Below the pieces are notes generated by a model, which ran no database searches, had not been told where the DNA came from, and was given only the letters and a program-made list of their open reading frames with translations. The position numbers and the translations under genes were made by a program. Of a stretch of 64,000 nucleotides of DNA, positions 34,953-45,400 are shown in pieces. Every line of letters starts with the position of its first letter. Position 1 is the stretch's first letter. Source of the stretch: Patescibacteria group bacterium (lineage in GTDB: Bacteria; Patescibacteriota; Microgenomatia; UBA1406; GWC2-37-13); assembly GCA_026004415.1 (NCBI GenBank), contig BPJC01000001.1:1-64000 (forward strand), read 5' to 3'.

Positions 34953-37301
34953 ATGGATACTGCAGTAATTTTAGATCAGATATTTTTTTTCATAATTGCT
35001 TTGGTTTTGCTGATTATATCTGCTTTGTTCGCTAGTCTTTTTGTTTACTTTTTAATTCTTCTGATTAAGATGAAAAGATCAGAAGAAAAGTCTCTGGAGA
35101 TGGTTACTTTGGAGGTTAAGGTGCCTAAAGAAAATGAGATTAAGATAGATTCAGCGGTTCAGATGATTGCTTCGTTCTCATCTTTGAAAAAACCAGAAGG
35201 TTTTTTTGGTTTTCTAGATATTGGAGATACAATCTGTTTTGAGATTGTTGGTAAAGAGGCTGATATTCGTTTTTATGTTTCAGCTCCTAACAACAAAATT
35301 GATTTTGTTGAGAAAGCAATTTATGCTTATTATCCAACAGCAGATATCAAAAGAGTTCAAGAGCCAAATATTTTCACAGATAAAGGTTATGTTGAGTTTG
35401 GAGCTTTAGTTTTGAAAAAAGAGCCGTATAAACCTTTAAAAACCTACAAAGAGCTGTCTGCAGATTCTTTGTCGTCAATAACATCAGCTTTATCTAAGAT
35501 GAAATCAGGAGAAGGCGGTATTATTCAGGTTTTATTAAGACCTACAGCTTCAAACACTGCCAGTCAAGGTAAAAGTTATATCGCTAAAGTTAAAAAAAGA
35601 GAATCAGATCCTGAAAAAGCAACTTATAAAGAAGGACAAAAAATTTTAGACAAGATTGATGAAAAATGTTCGCAACCATTGTTTGATGTCTGTATTAGGT
35701 TTGTGGTTAATTCCTCTGATAAAGATATGGCTAAGTTGCATGTTGATAATATTAAATCAGCTTTTAATCAGTTTAATTCTGATTTAAACTCATTCACATC
35801 TGCCAAAATAAGGTTCAAAAGCGCTTTTATGATCAATTTTATTTACAAGTTTTTTCCTGTTTTGGAGATATTTGGCACTAAAAGCATTTCTGTGTTGTCT
35901 GCTGAGGAAGTGGCTGGCATCTTTCATTTTCCAAACAAGACGGTAGAGACTCCATATATAAATTGGCTTAAAGCTAAATCTGCTCCTGTTTCTCCGGATG
36001 TGCCTACTCAAGGAGGAACCTTTTTAGGCTATGGATACTATAGAGGTGTTAAGCGACCTGTATGCATATATGACGAAGATCGTCGCCGACATGTTTACAT
36101 TATTGGAAAAACAGGTGTGGGAAAGTCTGTGTTGTTGCATGATATGGCTCGACAAGACATTCAAAAAGGTTATGGCGTCTGTGTGATTGACCCTCATGGT
36201 GATTTGGTTGAAGACTTGCTTAAGTATGTTCCTCCTGAAAGAGCTGAGGATGTTATTTATTTTGATCCCTCAGATACAGAAAGACCAATGGGCTTGAATT
36301 TGATGGAGGCTTACACAGAAGAGCAGAAACACTTTATGACAACAGCTATTATTAACTTAATGTATAAACTGTATGATCCTCAAAGAACCGGTATTATTGG
36401 ACCTAGATTTGAACATGCGGTTCGTAATGCCATGTTGACAGCGATGTCTGATGAAGGTTCTACATTTGTTGAGATTGTCAGAGTCTTAACTGATGACTCC
36501 TATGTTAAAAGGCTTTTGCCTAAAGTAAAGGATCCTGTTGTTAAAAGGTACTGGACTGATCAGATTGCCAAAACTAGTGATTTTCATAAATCTGAGGTTT
36601 TAGATTATATTGTTTCAAAATTCGGCAGATTTATAACTAATACAATGATGAGAAATATCATAGGACAATCTAAGTCCGCGTTTGATTTTCGTAAAGTTAT
36701 GGATGAAGGCAAGATCCTGTTGGTTAATTTATCTAAAGGTAGACTCGGTGAAGAAAACTCTAATTTTTTGGGTCTGGTGTTAATTCCTAAAATTTTAGTT
36801 GCGGCAATGTCAAGACAGGAGATACCAGAAGAAGAAAGACGCGACTTTTTTCTTTATGTTGATGAGTTTCAAAACTTTGCGACTCAGGATTTTTCAACTA
36901 TAATGTCTGAGGCTAGAAAGTATAAACTTAACTTGACTGTTGCCAATCAGTTTATTGGACAGATTGAAGAAGAAGTAAAGAATGCTGTGTTTGGCAATGT
37001 TGGTACTATTATTTCTTTTAGAGTTGGAGTCAATGACGCTAATTATTTGCAAAGAGAGTTTCAGCCTATCTTTAATGAAGCGGATCTAATAAATGTTGAG
37101 AGGTTTCATGCTTATGTTAAGACAATTGTAAACAATGAGCCAGTTCCTCCTTTTTCTCTTGATTTAACCAAGGATATGAAGGAATATAAAAAAATGGAGA
37201 ACAAAGAATTAGCCAAAGATATTATTGAGCTTTCTCGTTTAAGGTATGGTATTCCTAAACGGGTTGTTGAAGAGGAAATTGTCAGACGAGCCAGGCTTTA
37301 G
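34953..37301 (+). CDS. VirD4/TrwB-like type IV secretion ATPase
   Basis: The protein is 782 residues. An N-terminal membrane helix (FFFIIALVLLIISALFASLF) is followed by ~330 residues of accessory domain and then the ATPase: Walker A IIGKTGVGKSVLLHDMARQD (about residue 385), VCVIDPHGDLVEDLL, and Walker B FFLYVDEFQNFAT (about 632). The C-terminal KLNLTVANQFIGQIEE is the TraM-recognition/TraD-type motif. Coupling ATPases of this kind bring DNA or protein substrates to a type IV secretion or conjugation-like channel. The PrgI-VirB4 block (51019-54256) and VirB6-like protein (42403) elsewhere in the window would be partners. It stands alone here, divergent from 34457. Confidence 0.88.
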   Translation: MDTAVILDQIFFFIIALVLLIISALFASLFVYFLILLIKMKRSEEKSLEMVTLEVKVPKENEIKIDSAVQMIASFSSLKKPEGFFGFLDIGDTICFEIVGKEADIRFYVSAPNNKIDFVEKAIYAYYPTADIKRVQEPNIFTDKGYVEFGALVLKKEPYKPLKTYKELSADSLSSITSALSKMKSGEGGIIQVLLRPTASNTASQGKSYIAKVKKRESDPEKATYKEGQKILDKIDEKCSQPLFDVCIRFVVNSSDKDMAKLHVDNIKSAFNQFNSDLNSFTSAKIRFKSAFMINFIYKFFPVLEIFGTKSISVLSAEEVAGIFHFPNKTVETPYINWLKAKSAPVSPDVPTQGGTFLGYGYYRGVKRPVCIYDEDRRRHVYIIGKTGVGKSVLLHDMARQDIQKGYGVCVIDPHGDLVEDLLKYVPPERAEDVIYFDPSDTERPMGLNLMEAYTEEQKHFMTTAIINLMYKLYDPQRTGIIGPRFEHAVRNAMLTAMSDEGSTFVEIVRVLTDDSYVKRLLPKVKDPVVKRYWTDQIAKTSDFHKSEVLDYIVSKFGRFITNTMMRNIIGQSKSAFDFRKVMDEGKILLVNLSKGRLGEENSNFLGLVLIPKILVAAMSRQEIPEEERRDFFLYVDEFQNFATQDFSTIMSEARKYKLNLTVANQFIGQIEEEVKNAVFGNVGTIISFRVGVNDANYLQREFQPIFNEADLINVERFHAYVKTIVNNEPVPPFSLDLTKDMKEYKKMENKELAKDIIELSRLRYGIPKRVVEEEIVRRARL

Positions 37302-37302
37302 T

Positions 37303-37995
37303 TTATCTGCTGATTAACGCAAAGAAGAATACTGTTTTAGCTCCATTTTTAATTAGGGTATTGCAGGCAGATAGCATAGTATGGCCGCTAGTTATGATAT
37401 CATCAATTAAAAGAATATGAGGCGGTAATTTTTTTTCTTTAATCTGGAAAGCGTTTTTTACATTATAAAATCTTTTTAGTTTAGAGCTCATAAAAGATTG
37501 AGGATCGCTGTATTTTGTTCTTATTAAAAGCTGTTTTTGTTTCAACCCAAAAGGTTTAAAAAGGTTGTCATATATTAACTCTGCTTGATTGAATCCTCTT
37601 TCTTTTAGTCTTTTAGGATGAAGTGGTATGCAATCAACTATAATGTTTTTAGGCAGAAGTTGATAGAACTGCATTAGATCCTTCTGGTAATTTGCTTTTG
37701 TCAGATCAAGAAACTCAGACAAAACTTTATGGGCGCTTCTAAACTTTATTTCTCTGATTACTTTGCTTGTTAGATCGTTGTATCTGAACAATGAATAAAC
37801 CAACTTTGGTCTTAAGTCTTTTTGACATTTGAAGCAGGTTAAGCCAAAGAAAGAGTGTTGTTTGCAAAAAAAACATTGTTGTTGCTTTGGTTGCAGTTGA
37901 GAGTTAAAACAATTTTTGCATAGATAAGCTCCTGGTAGTTTGCAGTTAAGACAAAATTTGGGAAAGAGTAAATAATTAAGTAATTTGTATATCAT
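37303..37995 (-). CDS. comF: ComF-family phosphoribosyltransferase-like protein
   Basis: The protein is 230 residues. The N-terminal zinc-finger-like cysteines are CLNCKLPGAYLCKNC and CFFCKQHSF...CFKCQ. The phosphoribosyltransferase fold has CIPLHPKRLKERGFNQAELI and the PRPP loop HILLIDDIITSGHTMLSA. ComF/GntX proteins are needed for DNA uptake, and bind single-stranded DNA with competence partners. It overlaps the acylphosphatase stop by four bases (ATGA type), so they are co-transcribed. DprA and ComM in the same window support a competence role. Confidence 0.9.
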   Translation of the reverse strand: MIYKLLNYLLFPKFCLNCKLPGAYLCKNCFNSQLQPKQQQCFFCKQHSFFGLTCFKCQKDLRPKLVYSLFRYNDLTSKVIREIKFRSAHKVLSEFLDLTKANYQKDLMQFYQLLPKNIIVDCIPLHPKRLKERGFNQAELIYDNLFKPFGLKQKQLLIRTKYSDPQSFMSSKLKRFYNVKNAFQIKEKKLPPHILLIDDIITSGHTMLSACNTLIKNGAKTVFFFALISR

Positions 37996-38288
37996 TTTAT
38001 AACATTAAAATCCTCCATTATTTGTTGAGGCTGTTCCCAAAACTCTATGGTTTCTTCTACAACAGCTGTTTCAGGCCCTTTTTTTACAAGTTTTAAAAAC
38101 TCATTAAGTTGTTCTTGACTGCCTTGACAGCAGATCTCAACGCCTCCGTTAACACCAAAGATCTCTGGTTTGTTATAGACATTTTTTACCCAACCTTTTA
38201 TACCTAACTCTCTGGCTTTCAACCTTGTCCATGCTCTGAAGCCAACTCCAATCACTTGACCTTTAACATAGATTCTAAGCTGTCTCAT
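37992..38288 (-). CDS. acyP: Acylphosphatase
   Basis: The protein is 98 residues. YVKGQVIGVGFRAWTRLKA contains the catalytic Arg18 and the GxVxGVxFR motif, and GIKGWVKNV the catalytic Asn36. NGGVEICCQGSQEQLNEFLKL completes the fold. It hydrolyses acyl phosphates such as 1,3-bisphosphoglycerate or carbamoyl phosphate. The insert KPEIFGVNGG (about residues 40-50) is slightly longer than the usual N-x-x-DG-x-V turn. It lies first in the comF transcript. Confidence 0.93.
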   Translation of the reverse strand: MRQLRIYVKGQVIGVGFRAWTRLKARELGIKGWVKNVYNKPEIFGVNGGVEICCQGSQEQLNEFLKLVKKGPETAVVEETIEFWEQPQQIMEDFNVIK

Positions 38289-38476
38289 ATTAAAATTTTA
38301 TCACAAATGTTTTTTTAGCCTTTAAACTTTATAAAGATTATTTTGTTTGAGTAGATTAAACTAGTTTTTAGTTTGAAAAAGTATAAAAAAATTCCCGCAT
38401 ATTTACCTTAAAATTAACGCAGGATATAACTTTGCTGTATTTGTGTATAATTTAGATATAAATTTAAATCTAATTT

Positions 38477-39052
38477 ATGGATCAGGATTTTCAGGGTTTA
38501 TTAAAACAAAATGAGAGGATTTTATGGGTAGGATTGCCTGAACCATTTCCTTTTACTGCCAGGAGGTATTTTAATTTATGGTTTCTTTTGTTTTACCTTC
38601 TTGTTATAGATGTTTTATTTTTAGGACTAATGTTTTATTTTTATAAGTTTTATAATGCAAATTTAAATTTGTCATTTACTTATGTGATTGTTTTTATTAT
38701 TTTTTTTTGTTCTCTGTTTTTTTTGTCTTACATTACTTTATATGTTTTGGCAAAACCAGTTGTGAGTGCTTTCGGCACGCGATATTATCTTACAGATCAA
38801 AGGCTTATAGTACAGTATGGGCTTGTTAAAAAAGGCTTTAAAATTATTGATCTTGATCAGATAACTAATATAAGTTTTAAACAAAGCGTTTTTGATAAGA
38901 TTTACAAGACAGAGTCTGCTGATATTTTTGTAAATTACACAAAGAATAATAAACAGAGCGGATTGTTCTTAATTGAAAACATCTATGGTTATAAGTATGT
39001 TTCAGATCTGATTGAAAAGGCAAAGAATAAAAATTTAGAGGATTTTTTATAA
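38477..39052 (+). CDS. Membrane protein with bacterial PH domain
   Basis: The protein is 191 residues. Two membrane helices (LWFLLFYLLVIDVLFLGLMF and VIVFIIFFCSLFFLSYITL) are followed by the bacterial PH-like (bPH2/YdbS) fold: YYLTDQRLIVQYGLVKKGFK and IDLDQITNISFKQSVFDKI. Members of this group are membrane-associated and of unclear function. TATAAT at 38446-38451 is a possible -10 box. It precedes the AI-2E-family gene by 17 bases and may share its transcript. Confidence 0.8.
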   Translation: MDQDFQGLLKQNERILWVGLPEPFPFTARRYFNLWFLLFYLLVIDVLFLGLMFYFYKFYNANLNLSFTYVIVFIIFFCSLFFLSYITLYVLAKPVVSAFGTRYYLTDQRLIVQYGLVKKGFKIIDLDQITNISFKQSVFDKIYKTESADIFVNYTKNNKQSGLFLIENIYGYKYVSDLIEKAKNKNLEDFL

Positions 39053-39069
39053 ACTTATAGTTATAATTA

Positions 39070-40071
39070 TTGTATATGGATAGTTCTATAAGTAATAAAA
39101 AAGTTGTTGTTGAAATATCTTGGAAGACAATAGTTTTTTCAGTTGTATTTTTACTTGGTATTTATTTTTTTTATCTTATCAGAGATCTTATCTTTGCCGT
39201 TTTTATCGCGTTTATTTTTAGAAGCGCTTTATTGCCTGTGGTTCAAAAGTTAAGACGACTGGGTATACCTCATATTATTGCATCTGTGTTGGTGTTTTTT
39301 GTTTTCTTATCTGCTTTTATAGCTTTTTTTGCTTTTGTGCTTCCGCCTTTGGTTGTAGAGACTACTAATTTTATAAGATCTGTGCCCCAGTATTTGAGTG
39401 TTGTTTTTCCGGGTCAAGATTATAGTTTTGATCTAAATTCTTCTTTAAATTTTTTGCCAAACTTTACTTCAGGTTTTTTTAGTGTTGTCTCCAGTGTTTT
39501 TTCTAATATTTTCTTTGTTATTATGACTTTGTTTTTAAGTCTTTATTTTATTATTCAAGAGCATTTTATCAGAGATATTTTGGTCACCTTTTTAGGTGAG
39601 AAACATATTGATACAGTAGTTGAAGTTAGTTTAAAGATAGAAAAAAGATTGGCTCAGTGGTTATGGGGACAGCTCTTCTTAATGCTTGTAATTGGTGTCT
39701 TAACTTATATAGGACTTAGTTTTTTGAATATAAAGTATGCTTTGGCTTTAGCTGTTTTGGCTGGATTGTTGGAGGTAGTGCCTAATGTAGGTCCTGTGTT
39801 GTCTTTGATTCCATCTTTTTTGATTGCTTTGTCCAATAGCTATCTTCAGGCAGTGTCAGTTGTTGGTTTGTATTTTTTTATTCAGCAGTTCGAGAACACC
39901 TTAATTGTTCCTTTAATTATGCGAAAGGCAGTAGGATTGAATCCAATAGTCACTTTGTTGGCTTTGGTAATCGGCGGCAGGCTTGGTGGTGTTTTGGGAA
40001 TTATTCTGTCAATACCTATTTTAATAAGTCTTCAGATAATTTTGTTTGAGTTTATTTCAAGAAGACAGTAA
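39070..40071 (+). CDS. AI-2E family transporter (PerM/YdiK-like)
   Basis: The protein is 333 residues with eight membrane helices. The family patterns are FAVFIAFIFRSALLPVVQKL near the N-terminus, the middle FVIMTLFLSLYFIIQE, and the C-terminal YALALAVLAGLLEVVPNVGP and QQFENTLIVPLIMRKAVGLN. Members export autoinducer-2, or act as Na+/H+ antiporters, or have unknown roles; no selection between these is possible here. It is preceded by the PH-domain gene and followed at five bases by the FAD oxidoreductase gene. Confidence 0.9.
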   Translation: MYMDSSISNKKVVVEISWKTIVFSVVFLLGIYFFYLIRDLIFAVFIAFIFRSALLPVVQKLRRLGIPHIIASVLVFFVFLSAFIAFFAFVLPPLVVETTNFIRSVPQYLSVVFPGQDYSFDLNSSLNFLPNFTSGFFSVVSSVFSNIFFVIMTLFLSLYFIIQEHFIRDILVTFLGEKHIDTVVEVSLKIEKRLAQWLWGQLFLMLVIGVLTYIGLSFLNIKYALALAVLAGLLEVVPNVGPVLSLIPSFLIALSNSYLQAVSVVGLYFFIQQFENTLIVPLIMRKAVGLNPIVTLLALVIGGRLGGVLGIILSIPILISLQIILFEFISRRQ

Positions 40072-40076
40072 TTGTT

Positions 40077-41432
40077 ATGAACAAAAAAGTAGTTGTAATA
40101 GGTGGAGGTTTTGCTGGTTTAAGTTGCGCGTATTATCTTAACAAAGCTGGGTTTGATGTTGTTATTCTAGAGCGCGAAGATCAACTAGGCGGTTTGGCTA
40201 GAGGTATTAAGTTTGATGGTTGGCATTGGAGTTTGGAAAAAGCAGTGCATCATTTGTTTTCTAATGACTCTGATATTATTCGTTTTGCCAAAGATACAGG
40301 TTTTTTTAAAAACTTGTTCTTTAAAAGACCTTTAACAGGCTATTTATACAAGATCAATGGCAAGATTCGCATATATACCCTTGACTCTTCTCTATCATTT
40401 TTGTTTTTTCCACTTCTTGATCTGTTGTCCAAGTTTAGAGGTGGGTTGTCTTTGTTGCTTCTAAGATTTTCTCCTCATTTTTCATGGTTTAAAAAGGTTG
40501 TCTCGATTAAATTTATAAAAAAAACAATGGGTGAAAAGGTCTATGTTATGCTCTGGAAACCTTTGTTTCGGAAAAAGTTCGGTAAATATGCGGGAAAAGT
40601 CGTGCTGTCTTTTTTTTGGGCTAGAATAACCAAAAGAACTGCAAAATTAGGCTATTTTAAGGGTGGTTTTCAGTCTTTTATAGATTATTTGGCAAAAAAA
40701 CTTTCTGGTTCTGGTGTTTTAATTTTAACAAAAACTGAGGTATCTGCTGTAAATAAGAAACAAAATTATTTTAGCATCGAGTATAAAAAAAATGGTAAAA
40801 GCAAAACTATTGTTGCAGATTATGTGGTTTGTGCTTTGCAGGCTCCTATTTTTTTAAAACTTACAGAGGCCATCTTGCCTGAAGAATATAAACTTAAGTT
40901 AAGATCAATAAAATATCTTAATGCTGTCTCCTTAATTCTTGAAACAGATAAACCTATTGTTAATGATTATTATTGGTTAAATAATGCAGTTGCCGATTTT
41001 GATTTTACAGTTTTTATACAGCATACTAATTATATTTCTCAAAATCATTATGGAGGCAAACATTTGGCTTATGTAGGTTGGTACTGTGATTTTAAAGATC
41101 CGATTTGGCAGTTTAACTCAGGTTCGCAGGTATTAGCTCATATAGAACCGTATCTAAAGGAGATTAATCCTAACTTTGATAAATCTAAAGCAAGAACAGC
41201 TTTGTTTAAAGCTGTTTTTGCTCAACCTATTTTTGATAAAAAATTTGCGGAACTTAATTTAAGTTATAAAACACCTATTGAAAGGCTATACTTTGCAGGG
41301 TTTGAGTTGTCTTTTCCTTATGATAGAGGAACCAATTATGCTGTAAAGGTAGGTGTAGAGACTGCAAAACATATTATTCAATCGGTTTTTTCTTATAATA
41401 AAGATAAATCAATTTCATCAAAATCAAAATAG
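40077..41432 (+). CDS. FAD-dependent oxidoreductase, amine-oxidase/protoporphyrinogen-oxidase-like
   Basis: The protein is 451 residues. The N-terminal dinucleotide-binding VVVIGGGFAGLSCAYYLNKA and EREDQLGGLARG are the FAD motif of the amine oxidase/UDP-galactopyranose mutase-like superfamily. The C-terminal RLYFAGFELSFPYDRGTNYA is the second FAD contact. Its length and RITKRTAKLGYFKGGFQSF motif are like those of oxidoreductases in surface-glycan or isoprenoid gene sets. Substrate is unknown. The 3' end overlaps the phosphoribosyltransferase gene by 40 bases, tail to tail. Confidence 0.85.
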   Translation: MNKKVVVIGGGFAGLSCAYYLNKAGFDVVILEREDQLGGLARGIKFDGWHWSLEKAVHHLFSNDSDIIRFAKDTGFFKNLFFKRPLTGYLYKINGKIRIYTLDSSLSFLFFPLLDLLSKFRGGLSLLLLRFSPHFSWFKKVVSIKFIKKTMGEKVYVMLWKPLFRKKFGKYAGKVVLSFFWARITKRTAKLGYFKGGFQSFIDYLAKKLSGSGVLILTKTEVSAVNKKQNYFSIEYKKNGKSKTIVADYVVCALQAPIFLKLTEAILPEEYKLKLRSIKYLNAVSLILETDKPIVNDYYWLNNAVADFDFTVFIQHTNYISQNHYGGKHLAYVGWYCDFKDPIWQFNSGSQVLAHIEPYLKEINPNFDKSKARTALFKAVFAQPIFDKKFAELNLSYKTPIERLYFAGFELSFPYDRGTNYAVKVGVETAKHIIQSVFSYNKDKSISSKSK

Positions 41433-41986
41433 TACTGTGAAGGTGTGTAAAAGTCTGGTTCAATATTTAAAAAGATTTCTTCAGCTGAAAACTCAAATTC
41501 AATACAGTCTGCTGAACAAATAGGCACTGCAATAAATATTTTTTGCGGCTTAAAACTATTTAAAAAATTGCAGACTGCAGACACTGTGTAGCCATACTGA
41601 ATGAAATCATCAACAACTAAAAGCGTTTTACCAGAGCAAATACTGTAAAGATCTTGATTGGTGTTTGTTTGTTGACAAATCAGCTCAAACTCTTCTTGAT
41701 AATAAGGCAAGTACTTGTTTAAAGTTTGTTCAGAGATGTATTTGGGTTTATAGATATAGTCAAAACAATAAGCGCCTAAGCTTTGATCTGTCTGTTGGTT
41801 TTCTTTTATACTAACACAAGGTATTGGCAGGTGGGGTATTTTTAGTTTTTTCTCAATCTCTTTGCCTAGTGGTAAACCTCCTTTGAGAATTGATATTAAG
41901 ACCGCAGATTTAAGTTGTTGGTAATAGTTTTTTTTAAGAAACTCTGCTAAATGTTTTCCAGCTGATGTTCTGTTTTGGTAAAGCAT
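41393..41986 (-). CDS. Phosphoribosyltransferase-like protein
   Basis: The protein is 197 residues. It opens with FQ-type helix RTSAGKHLAEFLKK, has ISILKGGLPLGKEIEKKL (the PRTase second strand/loop), and the PRPP-binding motif TLLVVDDFIQYGYTVSAVC, with YGYT in place of the usual TGxT. Such changes are known from regulatory members of the fold, so enzyme activity is not certain. KIFIAVPICSADCIEFE follows as the family's next strand. It is a single gene on the minus strand, upstream of tRNA-Ala. Confidence 0.8.
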   Translation of the reverse strand: MLYQNRTSAGKHLAEFLKKNYYQQLKSAVLISILKGGLPLGKEIEKKLKIPHLPIPCVSIKENQQTDQSLGAYCFDYIYKPKYISEQTLNKYLPYYQEEFELICQQTNTNQDLYSICSGKTLLVVDDFIQYGYTVSAVCNFLNSFKPQKIFIAVPICSADCIEFEFSAEEIFLNIEPDFYTPSQYYFDFDEIDLSLL

Positions 41987-42053
41987 TTTTTATTATAATA
42001 TCTAATCAATATCTAATCTGATCTTTGATATAATATCAAAAATTTCTAAAAAA

Positions 42054-42127
42054 GGGCCCATAGCTCAGTTGGCTAGAGCACTACGCTGGCAGCGTAGGGG
42101 TCAGGGGTTCGAGTCCCCTTGGGTCCA
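42054..42127 (+). tRNA. tRNA-Ala (anticodon GGC)
   Basis: The acceptor strands GGGCCCA and TGGGTCC pair with a G3-U70 wobble, the main alanine identity element. The D stem GCTC...GAGC, anticodon stem CTACG/CGTAG with loop CTGGCAG (anticodon GGC) and T arm with GGTTCGAGTCC are all canonical. The discriminator is A and CCA is not encoded, unlike the tmRNA gene. It reads alanine GCC and GCU codons. Confidence 0.97.
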
Positions 42128-42366
42128 CTTTAACTTCTCATAAACTTAAAAATCCGCTACATATCTTAAAAATAATCGACTTGTGTCTACAAGCATTCAG
42201 ACAATATTTTTTGATCTCCTGTAACTTGCTAATTTGTTTGCTTGTAGGCATCACTAATCATCTGATTTGTTGGTGTTTCAAACAACTGTTTTTTTTCTGG
42301 TTATAAATTTGATTTTCCTTTAGGTTTTTTTTGCATTAAGCTAATTTTTAGAATTTAAACTCAAGA

Positions 42367-42395
42367 TTTACAGATTGTTTTTATTGCTTTATACT
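42367..42395 (+). promoter_or_regulatory. Promoter of the VirB6-like gene
   Basis: TTTACA (42367-42372) and TATACT (42390-42395) are 17 bases apart. The ATG at 42403 is seven bases after the -10 box, so the predicted transcript starts at or next to the start codon, and no ribosome site is present. Confidence 0.55.
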
Positions 42396-42402
42396 TATAT
42401 TT

Positions 42403-45400
42403 ATGAAAGTATTACAACGAGTTGTTTTAAGTTTGATCTTGTTTTTTATTGTTGTTCAGTATTTTTCTGCTTTTGCTGTCAACTCTGTTGTCTATGCTCA
42501 GGCTGAGACAGTTAGTCAGGATACAAGTTTGGAGCAAATACTTAAATCTATTGCTCCAACAGAACCGATTGCTTGCGGTAATAGCGGCTGTCCCAATACG
42601 CCTCAAGATCTAGGCTATACCTGTGCAGACAGTTATCAGGATTGGAAAAACAATCCTGAATCTAATTTTTGGGTAGTTGATGAAGAAGTTACTTTTTTGG
42701 GTAAAAACGCAGAGCGCGCCAGGCAGTTTGTTTACTGGGTTTTTGATAGAGATAATATCTATAATGCAGAAGGTGTTAGAAAGGCTTGGCAGAATAGTAG
42801 AAATGTTGCTTTAGCTTTTGCTGTTCTTATTGTTGCCGCAAGCGGCTTGCTTATAATAATCTCAGAAAAGGTTTATACGCCGTTTAAGGTAGAGGTCAGA
42901 AATGTGATTTTAAAATCTGCTGGAATGATTCTTTTTATTATCTTCTCTTTTACTATTACTGTTTCAATACTTCAGATATCAGATGTATTGATGATGTTTT
43001 TTATAGAAAACATGGATGTTAAGTCTTTGTTTAACATCTTCTTTATAAACCCAGAAGGAAGGGTTGTGTTAACAGAAAGTGAAACTGCTTACAAAACCTT
43101 TGTGGGTTGTAAAAATCTAAGCACTTTAGCTGATGAGTCTGTTAGGGTCTCTATGTTTTTGGTTAATATTACAAACTTTACCTATTTTGTTTTAGGTATC
43201 TTTGTTATTATCAGAGAGATTGTGTTGTGGTTTTTGATCATTGTTTCTCCATTTTTAGCTCTATTGTTATACTTTAGGTTGGTTAAGAATACAGGGCTTA
43301 TCTGGATTGGTGTTTTTTTTCAATGGATTTTTTATGGACCGCTTTTGGCTTTGTTTTTAGGATCTGTTTCTTTAATCTGGAAGCATGGTGTTCCTTGGGT
43401 TTTTAATTTCAGCAGAGTCAATACTGCTGATGGTTTTGTTTATCCAACAGGTATCTCTATTTTGTATGGAGGTCCAGCTCAAGACTTGGAGTTTGCCAAT
43501 AGTTCAAATTATGTTGATACCTTTGCTGAGTATATTATTTCTTTGCTTATGTTGTGGGGTGCAATTATCTTTCCTTGGTGGTTGTTAAGGATCTTTAGAG
43601 ATTATTGCTGTGAAGGTATTTTTGCTTTGAAAAACATTGTTATGTCTTTTTATGAAAAGTATACAACTAAAAAACCTCCAAAAACACCGCCTGCTCCTAC
43701 TGTGCAGCCCAAGCTTTCTGTTTCTGTTCCAACTCCTGCAAAAACCAGTGTTGAGTCTGTTATAAGAATCTCTAACTTAGCTGAAATTAAGCAACTTCAG
43801 ACTGAGAAGATTTTAGAGAAAATGGAGATTAGGACTAAAACTTTGCAGGACATAGCCAGATTTGAAACTAATAAAGAGCATAGAGAAAAGGTTGAGAGGG
43901 TGTTGACTGTTTTAAAACAACCAGATAGAGTAGCAACTCCGGAGGAGAGAAAAACTGTTTTAAATATTAAAAATGAGTTTTACAACAGAGCAAAACAAAA
44001 TGATAGGTTGGCTCAGAGGGTTGTTCAAACTACATCAAGATCCATATTTGAACAGCAGAAATTAAAGGAGGAGTTGGTTAAAACAGAGCCTAAAATTGCT
44101 ACTTTAAATATTAGTCTGGCCAGCGAGGTAAAATTGCCTGAGCGTAAGGTAGCTAATGTTTTTAATTCTTTTGTAAACAATATCGTAAATAACAACAAGA
44201 TGATCTCTAAAATTTCAGAAAGAACATCACTGCCTGTTGAAAAAACTCAACAGATTCTGTCGTCTACTGTGGTTAACTTAAACCAGCCTGTTACTAAGTT
44301 AACTAGAATTGTCAGCAAATCAGCGAATGTATCTGAGACAGCTGTAAAGCAAGTAATCAATAATATATCTTCAACAGCTGTTTTTTCAAAAGCTATCTCA
44401 AACACAGCTTCATCTGTTAAGGTTTCAAAGGATGAGGTTTTATCTGTTGTTAATAAATTGTTTTCAATGTTTTCTGAATTACTTGAAGAGTCAAGAAAGA
44501 CAGTCAGTTTTACTCCTGTGCTCAATCTGAGTTTAACAGAAAAAGAGAAGGAGATTGTTAATACCTTCAACAATAATTTGCTTGAAAAACACAATGTTAT
44601 AAATCAGATTGTAAGCTCCAAGCCTGATCTTGCTGATCAGCCTGTAAAGGTTTTGTCAGAGTTTAGTAATGTTTTACAAACTGATGGTGATTTAGCTCCG
44701 ATCTTGACTGATAAATCTAAAGTCGAGGTCTTGAAAGAAATTTATCAAGAAGTAGAGCCAAGTACAGATTTAGTTGAGAAGACAGCTGAAACTGCAAATA
44801 TTGAAGAAGAGAAAGTGGCTGATACAATAGAGTCATCATTGCCGCTTGTGGTAGAGACCGACAAAGAAGTTGAAAAAGCTGTAGTTCCGCCTCCAACCTT
44901 GCCTTTGGAAGAGTATGAGAATACTAAAAAACTTTGGCGTGATCATTACTATAAAGGTGAGGTGCCTGTTTCTGAGAATATAGCTGATCGTAAAACCTGG
45001 ATCGCCAATGATATTGTGATCTTGACAAATACTTTAAACAAACTTTTGTCAGATGATCCTAAGATTAGAGAGCAAGGTCTCGACGATGTTTCATATATTC
45101 TGCCATTGTTTATGTTAAATGATATGAAGTATGATGATATTTTAGTTTATCTTAAAGCAAAGTTAGAAGCGGCAAAAGAGGTTTCTGATTTGTTGCATAG
45201 GGAGGAAGAGATCAGGCAAGAGGTATTGGCTGAGGTTGAGGATAAGCAAAAGGTTAAAGTGCCTGTCTCAAAAAAGAAAGCTCAAAAGGTTCAGGAGCCT
45301 TTGGCAATGGAATTGGAACAGGATTCTGATGAAGATAATCTAGACAGTCAGGTTGGTGATAATCAAGAAGAGTCATCTGTTGATAATAAGGAAAATCAGC

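Noticed and set aside
42128-42366. A second tRNA or small RNA after tRNA-Ala
   Set aside because: No tRNA-like arms or strong hairpins; only the promoter of the VirB6-like gene is recognisable.
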